Virus record (IMG/VR): IMGVR_UViG_3300037541_000437
Span: 1-30,194 of that record
Direction: 5' to 3' (one strand)
Origin: a virus
DNA: 30,194 bases
The notes beneath the pieces are model-generated. The model ran no database searches. It saw nothing but the letters and a program-made list of their open reading frames with translations, and was not told where the DNA came from. Made by a program: the position numbers and the translations under genes. Each line of letters opens with the position of its first letter. Position 1 is the first letter of the stretch. Below are positions 23,301 to 30,194 of this stretch, piece by piece.

Positions 23301-26300
23301 GAGGCGGCGCTATAGCTGTTTTAAAAACAGTATGGGCAACTATATCAGCCGTCACCATTGGTCTTGTTAAGTTTGGAGCGGCTCTATTGGCGAACCCAAT
23401 GACTTGGGTTATTGCCGCAACTGCCACCGTTGTTTTTGCTTTTGTTCAGTCTCTAAACGATCTTAGCAAAGAGCTTTCTTTCTTGAAATCCATGTTTTCT
23501 AGCGCTTCCGAGGAAGTTTCAATATTCTCAAAAATAACTAGCGCAATTCTTGCGCCGATTAAATTTGTGTGGAATGCCATATATGTTTATGTAAAAACGG
23601 CGTTGCTTGGAATTATTGAGTCGGTTTTGTTGGTTCAGGCCGCATATTATAAAATGCGGGCTGTTTTCGCCATGACAAGAGAAGATCAGGATAAATATAA
23701 CAAGTCTCTTGATCAGACCATTAAGAATTTAAAAGAGACAGATCAGGCCGTCAAAAAAACTTATGATTCTTTGCAGTTCTCTTTAGGCGGCGTGGCTCAT
23801 GCGGCTGAGGCGACTACTATTAAATTTTCAGAAATGGAAGAAAAAGCCCGCCTGTTTTCTCTGAGGGCGGCCAAGGTTTCTGAGTCTATTTCTGGAATAT
23901 CTAAAGAGTCTCTTAAAATAGAGGTTTTAGGTTCGGACATAGAACGAGCCACCATGGAGCTATCCAAGCACAAAATCGAACTTGATGACATGATCAAGAA
24001 ATACGTTGAACATGGCTCTGAAAGTAAGGATGCGCTTGATCAGATTAAACAAAAGCAAGAGGAGGTATGGCGCTCTGAATTTCAAATTCAAAAGGCTAGA
24101 AATGACGCTGTAAAGGCTCAGATTGAGGCTTTGACAGATATCAAACGCCAGAATGAGGACTTGGCCACAAGCATCGAAAACATGGGCGCAAGCCAGTTTG
24201 ACATTATCAATCGTCAGGTTGCGGGCGAGATAAAAAAACTAGAGCTTAAAAAAGAACAGTTGAGAATTGAGGGAAAATTATCCAAGGCGGCAATTGCGGC
24301 AATTGATGAGCAAAAGGCGCTGGTTCAGGAAAAAGGCGAGAAAGATAAATCAAAAATAGGCAAAACAGAGATCATATCTCGCGAAACAATAGACTCACTC
24401 CGGGCCAGCGTTGGCGACGGTGCGGCAGATTTGGCAGCTGGAGTATCCGGCGCATTTAGTTCTTTCGCTGGTGGCGTTGGTGCAGTCATGAGCGCTGTAA
24501 ATGCCGTTCTTGATTTTGCGCAGCAGATTATCGATTTTATTCCGCAGGTGTTAAACAAGATTGCAAACCTGTTTAATTCTCTTACTGAATTGCCGCTGAA
24601 GATACTTGAGGGCGTTCAAAATATTGTAAAATCAATATTTAACTTTATAGAGAATTTTGCGGTTAATATTGTGACCATGCTAGAAGGCATCGGGGAAGTT
24701 TTGGCCAATTTCCTATTGGACTTGCCGACTGTTTTTGATCGTCTTTTGGAAAAACTGCCTGCGGCATTTCTGAAACTTATAGATAGGCTTCCGGACTTTG
24801 TAACAAGGCTAACCGAGGGACTCATTGCCCATGCTCCGGAAATTGCTATTGCTCTTGTTGAGGTTCTTATAGAGAAAGCGCCATATATCGCATACAAGAT
24901 CGTCGAACTTATGGCGATCAAATTGCCGGTTGCCATTGTCCGGGGTGTTATCAAGGCTTTCGAGAGTATATTCAAGCGTCTTGGTAACGCTTTTAGCGGG
25001 ACAAAATTGCCAAAAAGCATAACCGATCTTCCAAAAAATATAGCCAAGGGCGCTGATAAATTGGGGCGCAATATAGCCAAAGAAACGTCCCAGATTTTTG
25101 CGGTCAAGAATCTTGAGGAAGCGGCTAAAAACGCTCAGTTTACCCAAACTTTTGATGAGTCAATGAAAAAGGCTTTTGATGTTTGGGGCTATATAGTTGA
25201 TCGGCTCATGGCGGCGTTTAACTACTTCCGCGATATGTGGCTTAGGTTTTTAGACGCTTTGACGCAAGTATTTGAAGGCGTTAAGCAGGCGTTTCAGATG
25301 GTCGGCGAGATGATGAGGACCATATTTAATGGCGTTGTTACCGCAATTAGAGGGGCCTTTGAATATGGTGCAAATTTAATCAGAGCGGCAGCCTATTTTA
25401 TTGGTTCCAGTGGCTATAAGATTTGGGACGGCTTTAAGAACGCAATTGGTTCAGCCGGTTCATTCTTTGAGGGTCTTGGGTCTAAAATTGTTGAGGGTTT
25501 TAGAGTGGCATTAAGCGCCTTAAATCCGGGCAATCTCTTGTCTAAAATGTTTACATTTGACGGGGGCGGGCGTGACAAGGTTGAGCAGGCACTTGGCATT
25601 GATGTTCCATTTGTGGCGTTTGCCCAAGGCGGTATGGTCCCCGGAGCGGCGTCTGTACCGGGTGATAGCTCAATAAACGACAAAATTTTGGCGCTACTTT
25701 CGCCGGGTGAATACGTTATCCCAAGATCAGCTATGGCCATCCCCGGCGTTGCCGATATTGTCAGGGCTGTTTCGTCCGGAAATATTGACGCTTTAAACCT
25801 ATTCGGCGGCGGGGTTGGCAAGGCCCTTAGCGGTGGCGCTTCGGCCCTTGGCGGGGCAGCCAGTAGCATTGGCGGGGCTATATCGCAGGGCGGCAAGGAC
25901 GCTTGGGCGACTATCTCGGAAGCGGCTCAAGAGACTTTAAACGAACTGGCTAGGCTCGATCCGACACAACTTTGGAAGCTGGTCGAGGATAAGGTTTTCG
26001 AGGGTATTTGGCAGATGGTGACTCATTCGGCTCCGAAGTTCCACACGGGCGGCCTTGTTCCGTCTTTTGCAGACGGCGGGGACGTTATGAGTAGGTTGCA
26101 GCCGGGTGAGTTTGTAATGCAGCGAAGCGCTGTAAATGCCAATGGTCTTGACTTCATGAATCGGATCAATAACGGGCAGCCAGCGGCAAGCAGCCAAACA
26201 TATAATTTTGATGTTAATTTGAGCATTGATGCGTCGGCGCAATCGTTGGATGATAACTATGTACGAAATAAACTGATTCCCGCCATTAAAACAGAATTTA

Positions 26301-26353
26301 AAAAATCTAGTTTGCGTGGCGAATTCTTGATGAGCGATAAGGGGCTAAGATGA
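20342..26353 (+). CDS. Tail length tape measure protein
   Basis: 2003 residues. It sets tail length and is ejected or channels DNA on infection. The N-terminus is a coiled coil (EALSSLKSEIKLLSESTN). Several hydrophobic, alanine/glycine-rich segments could span a membrane, e.g. TFSAVAIAGVIAATAYA and LSIVAGILIGGFSAAIVYAL, then two near residues 900-940 and 1010-1035. A middle region with EQWQGVVSKITEKTIYGTDE and ALASGLMGQSQSVLSLGINL resembles conserved tape-measure domains. The C-terminus has two copies of the typical cap motif: GGMVPG...SPGEYVIPRSAM (about residues 1765-1795) and GGLVPSFADGG...QPGEFVMQRSAV (about 1900-1928). No lytic transglycosylase or peptidase motif was seen in it. AAGGGG (20330-20335) precedes the ATG. 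The stop overlaps the next start (ATGA). Confidence 0.93.
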   Translation: MAVSENLLINVKVKKDGSIKGAELEVSAFQEALSSLKSEIKLLSESTNRLSRENEILAKSFKNSNSDLKHSEKSFKDIAAGAYLASSAMDALSKAVSMILTADSRKRLIDILRIFAALADSKGLTRLSDRINYLKEMIVKLDEVMREYHLNSTQDFGSVADYIEKQILLYKTFSAVAIAGVIAATAYASKELYKFAMSLDEVKYAIYRVRNIYFRLDDILRRPEGMEILKREIWATAAAFEAMTVIYFKRFKVASIDAMKAAGVAAVDFSQKIKSSIENSIGKSLFFAEQKIIGFKNLYISGIKAISGEVAKEFKDGFSLSKYLTKFINDFRSEYASVLMMISVNNISIKNSFVQMFRIIADAGRIAAIGVADVILTFIASVSKFSGISSAVYAMTGFFKDASVASSMFFESMKKGTGYAAAFNASMASIVRLFVGFLPLISQISIQFIPIISIIFNIQNAINVLIPTLKVFYGYLQTLSMFVPSFVSSLKNIGSSFAGLVGSIGILFSEFGKNGYKDLTTFFTKLKSIFSALYSEFSSGIVEFVKKIPSSLSSAWSGVSGFLTKLADSGASALLSGFNSLASKSTNVGKSIFEGIKSGLARGVKEVFTNADLIVKAGAFVTHPLLLFGNAALSSDSGLVKFAGTLSIVAGILIGGFSAAIVYALGAIGNFVESIGDKLISTMDKMEEKFIKSQQVVKSFAFVVTGFGKTFGESTIGSLEQWQGVVSKITEKTIYGTDEVNKAIKIMIAEGAALGLNFTQNVELLNRALDVSASQGRDLTEVAIALASGLMGQSQSVLSLGINLKESHLEHSKFLVSQNKLLDDLSDTEKVQLRYNEVLAQTVPILGAASSQMDTVAGSSRKLEQAVDSISVKLGAMGFATEYLLKTQRELASVFLSLPDVVLNVIGVFWDFSGVILKITGILIKYAVIISSLAVTYKILLWATTQNAMAQGVLTVAMNVLGNAAGVQTVAVTSLGVAWSNLLLILRGGAIAVLKTVWATISAVTIGLVKFGAALLANPMTWVIAATATVVFAFVQSLNDLSKELSFLKSMFSSASEEVSIFSKITSAILAPIKFVWNAIYVYVKTALLGIIESVLLVQAAYYKMRAVFAMTREDQDKYNKSLDQTIKNLKETDQAVKKTYDSLQFSLGGVAHAAEATTIKFSEMEEKARLFSLRAAKVSESISGISKESLKIEVLGSDIERATMELSKHKIELDDMIKKYVEHGSESKDALDQIKQKQEEVWRSEFQIQKARNDAVKAQIEALTDIKRQNEDLATSIENMGASQFDIINRQVAGEIKKLELKKEQLRIEGKLSKAAIAAIDEQKALVQEKGEKDKSKIGKTEIISRETIDSLRASVGDGAADLAAGVSGAFSSFAGGVGAVMSAVNAVLDFAQQIIDFIPQVLNKIANLFNSLTELPLKILEGVQNIVKSIFNFIENFAVNIVTMLEGIGEVLANFLLDLPTVFDRLLEKLPAAFLKLIDRLPDFVTRLTEGLIAHAPEIAIALVEVLIEKAPYIAYKIVELMAIKLPVAIVRGVIKAFESIFKRLGNAFSGTKLPKSITDLPKNIAKGADKLGRNIAKETSQIFAVKNLEEAAKNAQFTQTFDESMKKAFDVWGYIVDRLMAAFNYFRDMWLRFLDALTQVFEGVKQAFQMVGEMMRTIFNGVVTAIRGAFEYGANLIRAAAYFIGSSGYKIWDGFKNAIGSAGSFFEGLGSKIVEGFRVALSALNPGNLLSKMFTFDGGGRDKVEQALGIDVPFVAFAQGGMVPGAASVPGDSSINDKILALLSPGEYVIPRSAMAIPGVADIVRAVSSGNIDALNLFGGGVGKALSGGASALGGAASSIGGAISQGGKDAWATISEAAQETLNELARLDPTQLWKLVEDKVFEGIWQMVTHSAPKFHTGGLVPSFADGGDVMSRLQPGEFVMQRSAVNANGLDFMNRINNGQPAASSQTYNFDVNLSIDASAQSLDDNYVRNKLIPAIKTEFKKSSLRGEFLMSDKGLR

Positions 26354-27948
26354 CAGTTACAACGTCAATTCTGGGCTATTTACAGGACCCATATTTGAAT
26401 AATCCATACGGGACGAGCCAAGCGCAGGCGTCCGCTGGATTACAGTTTTTCGCCGTCATTGATGCAATCAAGGCTCATGGGGTTCAAAAACAGTTTCAAA
26501 TATTGGACTATATCGAATCATTGGGGCTTCAAGCTCAGTTTATTATTAAGGCCGATAATGCGCAGGGCTTGCAGGGTAATCTTGTTATCAATTCCCAAGA
26601 GGCTCTTGGCGTTGAGCAAAAATTCATAATTAACTATCTAAATGAAATAGGGATACAGGCTCAATTCTCGATTTCTGGAGTTACGGACACCCAAGGCGTT
26701 CAAACTGTTTTCAATATTGAATCAAAAGGCTATGCGGCAATCCAATTCTTGGCCGACCTAAATCAGTCCGAGGCTTACGGCGTTCAATTCCAAGGCGTCA
26801 TAGCCAAGAATATGAATAAGGGGCTGGAGTTTAGATCGGATAAATACCCGTCCGGCGAGTGCGTCGGTATGGGTTATTTGATGGACGAATATCTATCAGG
26901 ACCTTATGCGGTAGCGACATGGTGCATGAAGCCCGGTCTGCAAGCGAAATTTATGCTTGTGGATAAACTAGACGCTAATGGATTACAGACGAAATTCATC
27001 ATAAATGCCTTGAGTCAATACGGGGTTCAATCAAAGTTCCAGATTGTTGACAAAAAGGCGGCCTTTGGCGTCCAGTTTAACGCTCAAACCGTTCTATCAA
27101 CTGCCTTGCAGTTTTTGGCGACGATCTACAACACGAATAATTTAAGAATCCTTTGCGAATTTCCGTCAAGGGGATCAACGGCATCAAACTGGGCGGCTAG
27201 TAGCACGGAGCCTGGCGATTTTTCCATTCAAAACGTCGATACTGATATCGTGGAACAGATCTGGAGATCAGCGACAGGGGTTAAGACTGGCATAAACTTG
27301 ACGACTGATACCGGATTGCCTCAGGGCGTTTTTGTGGATACGGTGGCAATTCTTAATCATAATATGACTAGATCGGCGACCATAAATTTACTTGGATCGA
27401 ATGATCCAACGTTCTCAATTGTTGGCACGACCATACCATTACAGGCCAGAGTCGGGGATATTTATTATGTCGCCCCAAGTCTGCCGCTGTCTGGTTACAG
27501 ATATTGGAGGCTGACGATTGATGACAACTCAAACGCTGAAAACTTTGTATCTATTGGCACGATAATTTTTGGATCATCAAGAATCTTTCAAGGCGAATGT
27601 TTCGTTGATGAAATTGATTTTGAGTTAAAAGACTACGCCGATACGGTAAGAACTGAGGGTTTTACCAATGTATCGAATTCTAGGGCTTTGAAAAAGAAAG
27701 TAAGGCTAGAATTTAGATCGTTGGACGCCAGTTTAAACAACTTCAAGACAATGCGCTCAATTTTCCAAACATATCGCACGACTCATAAATGCCTATGGAT
27801 ACCGACCCCCGATCCGGTAGATCAGGAAGTTACGGCGAGATTTGCGGTTTATGGTAAACTATCAATTATACCTAGTGAGCGGCACAACTCAAAAGGCGCA
27901 AATGCTAACTATGTGACTTTTTCAGTCGAAATTGATGAGAGTTTATAA
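26350..27948 (+). CDS. Tail-tip protein with a GxQ repeat field and a distal-tail-like C-terminus
   Basis: 532 residues. Residues 9-262 hold about 14 short repeats with consensus G-(V/L/I)-Q-x-(K/Q)-F-x-I and a period of 14-15 residues. Examples are GVQKQFQILDYIESL, GLQAQFIIKADNAQ and GIQAQFSISGVTDTQ. The block is itself duplicated: GYLQDPYLNNPY (9-20) and GYLMDEYLSGPY (175-186) each start a run of GLQ repeats. Residues about 266-430 (LRILCEFPSRG, VDTVAILNHNMTRSATINLLGS, GYRYWRLTIDD) look like a discoidin-type beta-sandwich. The end (RALKKKVRLEFRSLDASLNN) resembles siphophage distal tail proteins. Its position after the tape measure gene fits a tail-tip part. AAGGGG (26339-26344) precedes the ATG. 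Confidence 0.8.
   Translation: MTVTTSILGYLQDPYLNNPYGTSQAQASAGLQFFAVIDAIKAHGVQKQFQILDYIESLGLQAQFIIKADNAQGLQGNLVINSQEALGVEQKFIINYLNEIGIQAQFSISGVTDTQGVQTVFNIESKGYAAIQFLADLNQSEAYGVQFQGVIAKNMNKGLEFRSDKYPSGECVGMGYLMDEYLSGPYAVATWCMKPGLQAKFMLVDKLDANGLQTKFIINALSQYGVQSKFQIVDKKAAFGVQFNAQTVLSTALQFLATIYNTNNLRILCEFPSRGSTASNWAASSTEPGDFSIQNVDTDIVEQIWRSATGVKTGINLTTDTGLPQGVFVDTVAILNHNMTRSATINLLGSNDPTFSIVGTTIPLQARVGDIYYVAPSLPLSGYRYWRLTIDDNSNAENFVSIGTIIFGSSRIFQGECFVDEIDFELKDYADTVRTEGFTNVSNSRALKKKVRLEFRSLDASLNNFKTMRSIFQTYRTTHKCLWIPTPDPVDQEVTARFAVYGKLSIIPSERHNSKGANANYVTFSVEIDESL
26374..27135 (+). repeat. Short coding repeats (14-15 residues) in two duplicated blocks
   Basis: Block one is residues 9-160 (about 26374-26829) and block two residues 175-262 (about 26872-27135). 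Each begins with GYL-x-D-x-YL-x-x-PY followed by GLQ-type repeats, nine in block one and five in block two. Confidence 0.8.
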
Positions 27949-29660
27949 TGGCGACCTTTAATAGAACTCCATATTTGACGGTATCGGTACTGGATCAGTC
28001 TTTTTTAAATGACTGCCACGATAACCTCGTCAATCAATTGGAGCTTGTGGTTGATATTGAATCACCTACCGGAACGCTCCATTTGAGCGACCGCAACAAA
28101 TATGTAGGCTCAACATTCTATGAGGCTAGACTACAATTCCCGATCATCCAAAGGACTATCGGGGAATTTCTATCGCCTACGCTTGAGTTTTCCCAATTGC
28201 AGCTAGAAATAAACAATGCGGACGGAAAATATAATAATCTATTGCCCGCTGGTGATGACTATGACGGGTGGATAGGCCGACAAGTATCTGTCAAGATGGG
28301 CCTGCGGGACGTGGCATCGACCTACAAAGAGATTTTTAGGGGGCGTGTCACGGATCAGGGTGGATTTCAGCGCTCAATTAAAAGTTTTACTTTGATTGCC
28401 CGAAACGACTTTGAAAAAATCAATGTTTCATTCCCTAAAACGGTCTTGAAGGCGACAAGCTATCCGGACATTGATCCGGAGTTTGAGAATGTGATTTTGC
28501 CGCTCATTTACGGCGATTGGACCAAAGAAGTGGAGCCTGATGCGGCATCGGTTCCGGCGTTTCCTGTGAACACGGCTAACCCAAATGTGGATGGATCAAC
28601 TTCTAATACTGTTTCAATAGAATGTATAATATCAGAAAATAATAATCTTTTTTTTAACTCTAGTCATGTTTATGTATTAAGAGGCGATTTATTTTATAAA
28701 TTTCATGCCTCTGATATACATGACGTTGTTAATAATAGAACTTTTAAAATAAAGCAATCGGGTAATGGTGGAGTTACAACTATAGACGGGTCGCCGTACA
28801 ATTATCAAAGAGGAGACAAATTCTATTGCAGAGTAAAAGGAAAAGATCTTTCTGCTTATTCTGATAATATCGTTGAAATATCAAGGGACATTTTAATAAA
28901 TCAGGCCGGTTTAGTATCGGGTGATTTCGATTCTAGCTGGAACACGTTGCGAGACAAAAATACCCCAGTGCAGTCGGCAATTTATTCCATAAAGTCCCGT
29001 GTATGGATTCAGGAGCCACAAGAGGCGCTGAGGTATGTTTTGAGTTTGCTGGAACAGGTCAGACTTGAGGCATTTATAGACAGGAACTTAAAGCTAAAAT
29101 TAAGGTCACTTCATTTTGAGGATTTTGTTGCCAGCCCGTCTTTTGAGGTTAAAAATTGGGACATAGAGGCCGGTTCGTTTGTTCCTAAAATTGATGACAG
29201 AAACAATTTTAACAGGGTTAGAGGCTCTTATAACTTTTTGCCAAATAGGAACGAAAATATATACGAATCAGGGACTTACAGAAATCAGGCGGCTATAGAT
29301 CAGGCCGGAAAAGTGATATCCAAGCGGGTTATTTTCCCTAATCTTTATGAGCTTGATGATGTTTCTTACCAAGTTCAGGAAATATTAAAATTTGCGTCAA
29401 GCTATATCGAAACGATTGATTGCGCCTTAACTTGGAGATCAATGCTTTTAGATATTGGGGATTTTGTTAAAATAAATGTTAATATACAAGGGACGGTTTT
29501 TGAAGGCATCCCGGCGATGATTCGGGAAATTGGTTACGATCCGGCGGGAATAAAAATACCTGTTAAAATGTGGTCTTTCCAGTTAATGCCGTTTTCTGGT
29601 CACAATCCGGCCTATTCAGGAATAGTGGGCGGCTCTACGGCAACAATTATTGAGGAGTAA
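27948..29660 (+). CDS. Tail-tip/baseplate hub-like protein
   Basis: 570 residues, starting at a TAATG overlap with the upstream gene; GAGAG (27937-27941) is upstream. The N-terminal third (EARLQFPIIQRTIGEFLSPTLEF, then LQLEINNADGKYNNL and YKEIFRGRVTD) reads like siphophage tail-tip proteins in which strand domains surround the tape measure exit. The C-terminal third (NFNRVRGSYNFLPNRNENIYE, then WRSMLLDIGDFVKINVNIQG) has the domain order of hub-like tail proteins. Residues about 220-310 are encoded by an AT-rich patch. The gene could correspond to the hub or to the proximal half of a lambda J-like tip. The exact homology is uncertain. Confidence 0.75.
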   Translation: MATFNRTPYLTVSVLDQSFLNDCHDNLVNQLELVVDIESPTGTLHLSDRNKYVGSTFYEARLQFPIIQRTIGEFLSPTLEFSQLQLEINNADGKYNNLLPAGDDYDGWIGRQVSVKMGLRDVASTYKEIFRGRVTDQGGFQRSIKSFTLIARNDFEKINVSFPKTVLKATSYPDIDPEFENVILPLIYGDWTKEVEPDAASVPAFPVNTANPNVDGSTSNTVSIECIISENNNLFFNSSHVYVLRGDLFYKFHASDIHDVVNNRTFKIKQSGNGGVTTIDGSPYNYQRGDKFYCRVKGKDLSAYSDNIVEISRDILINQAGLVSGDFDSSWNTLRDKNTPVQSAIYSIKSRVWIQEPQEALRYVLSLLEQVRLEAFIDRNLKLKLRSLHFEDFVASPSFEVKNWDIEAGSFVPKIDDRNNFNRVRGSYNFLPNRNENIYESGTYRNQAAIDQAGKVISKRVIFPNLYELDDVSYQVQEILKFASSYIETIDCALTWRSMLLDIGDFVKINVNIQGTVFEGIPAMIREIGYDPAGIKIPVKMWSFQLMPFSGHNPAYSGIVGGSTATIIEE

Positions 29661-29665
29661 AAGAG

Positions 29666-30194
29666 ATGACTGTTTTATTGACTGTATCTGAGACACTTGG
29701 CGGGGCGGCTATTGCGGATTCCTTGGCTGGCGGCGGTTCCGGGATCGACCTTGGTAGCGTAACAAATAACAACTATGCGCCATTGACCAACAAAACAGCC
29801 AATACCGGACACCAAGATTTATATATCAGCCACGACGCCACAATCGACCCGATTACTGATGTTAAATTCTTTATTCAGGAATATGGGATTGGTACTGGAT
29901 TCACTTATGGCGGAGCGGATACAGCGACAAATGATGACGCAACACTGCGCTCACTTGGAAACAACTCAGGATCATCAAAAAATAACGCTGACGGATTGTC
30001 TGGCGGTCTTTGGATTGACATGGATTGGAACGCTTCAACAGCTAACCAATTTGATCAAGCAAACTTCCCGGCTTTAGTAAAAATTTTCGGCGACAACGTA
30101 ACAGACGGAACAGACTTGGCGACAGCCTTTGCTCTTGCTACTGACGCAATGGTTTATGACGCACCGGGCGAGACAGCGGCGAGCGCTCCGGTAG
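29666..30194 (+). CDS. Virion protein of the tail-tip region, 3' truncated by the window
   Basis: The frame starts at the ATG at 29666 behind GAGGAG (29652-29657) and stays open to the last base, so at least 176 residues are encoded. The sequence is rich in glycine, asparagine, threonine and aspartate (ADSLAGGGSGIDLGSV, NNSGSSKNNADGLSGG). Strands such as TDVKFFIQEYGIGTG and GGLWIDMDWNAST suggest a secreted or virion beta-protein. It is the next member of the tail-tip run, 5 bases after its neighbour. It may be a fibre or tip protein; no family is recognised. Confidence 0.75.
   Translation, partial: MTVLLTVSETLGGAAIADSLAGGGSGIDLGSVTNNNYAPLTNKTANTGHQDLYISHDATIDPITDVKFFIQEYGIGTGFTYGGADTATNDDATLRSLGNNSGSSKNNADGLSGGLWIDMDWNASTANQFDQANFPALVKIFGDNVTDGTDLATAFALATDAMVYDAPGETAASAPV

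Noticed and set aside
24616-25147. Minus-strand ORFs opposite the tape measure gene
   Set aside because: Several appear along this 6-kb gene, none has domains or a ribosome site, and the + frame is continuous and typical.
1-30194. CRISPR array, insertion sequence or attachment site
   Set aside because: No regularly spaced direct repeats with spacers, no transposase motif and no tRNA-linked core repeat were seen in the window.

Overview
The window is a contiguous piece of a tailed double-stranded DNA bacteriophage, either free or as a prophage. Every gene I can support lies on the + strand. It holds the end of a replication module, a short early region, and most of the head and tail morphogenesis operon. 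The set is HK97-like head genes (terminase, HK97-type portal, U35-type prohead protease, HK97-fold capsid), gp6-like and gp10-like connectors, a tail terminator, a single tail tube gene with no sheath gene, and a 2003-residue tape measure protein. Together these point to a siphovirus with a long, non-contractile tail. Shine-Dalgarno sites (AGGAG, GGGAG) and three textbook sigma70 promoters show a bacterial host. The host genus cannot be read from the window. No integrase, repressor, tRNA, lysis cassette or host gene is visible.

Layout. Bases 1-1638 are the 3' part of a replicative primase/helicase-type P-loop ATPase whose start is outside the window. Bases 1639-2142 are non-coding. Their first half carries about eleven copies of a 9-bp motif (TTCCTAACA and its complement) arranged around an AT-rich (TA)n core, which looks like an iteron-type replication origin. 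Bases 2071-3571 hold four small genes of unknown function. The first three each have their own near-identical consensus promoter, and the first two each end in a strong terminator, so this region is a series of repeated terminator-promoter-gene cassettes. Two back-to-back hairpin terminators (3601-3690) close it.

The packaging and head module follows (3735-10308): small terminase, large terminase, a portal fused to a MuF-type head morphogenesis domain, a prohead protease fused to an HTH-like segment and an acidic scaffold-like tail, and the major capsid protein. A strong terminator sits just behind the capsid gene. An appendage island (10377-15633) of five beta-rich or unknown genes follows, one with three 104-residue repeats. 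A permuted papain-like amidase gene, two small genes and the head-tail connector, gp10-like, tail terminator and tail tube genes complete the neck and tail tube (15646-19420).

Between tube and tape measure there are two overlapping ORFs joined by a canonical A AAA AAA slippery site in the correct -1 phase, the lambda G/GT arrangement of tail assembly chaperones. The tape measure gene (20342-26353) and three tail-tip genes follow. The first tip protein has an N-terminal field of 14-15-residue repeats built by an internal duplication. The last gene (29666-30194) runs off the window. Most late genes touch or overlap (ATGA, TAATG), so they are probably translated as one coupled operon.
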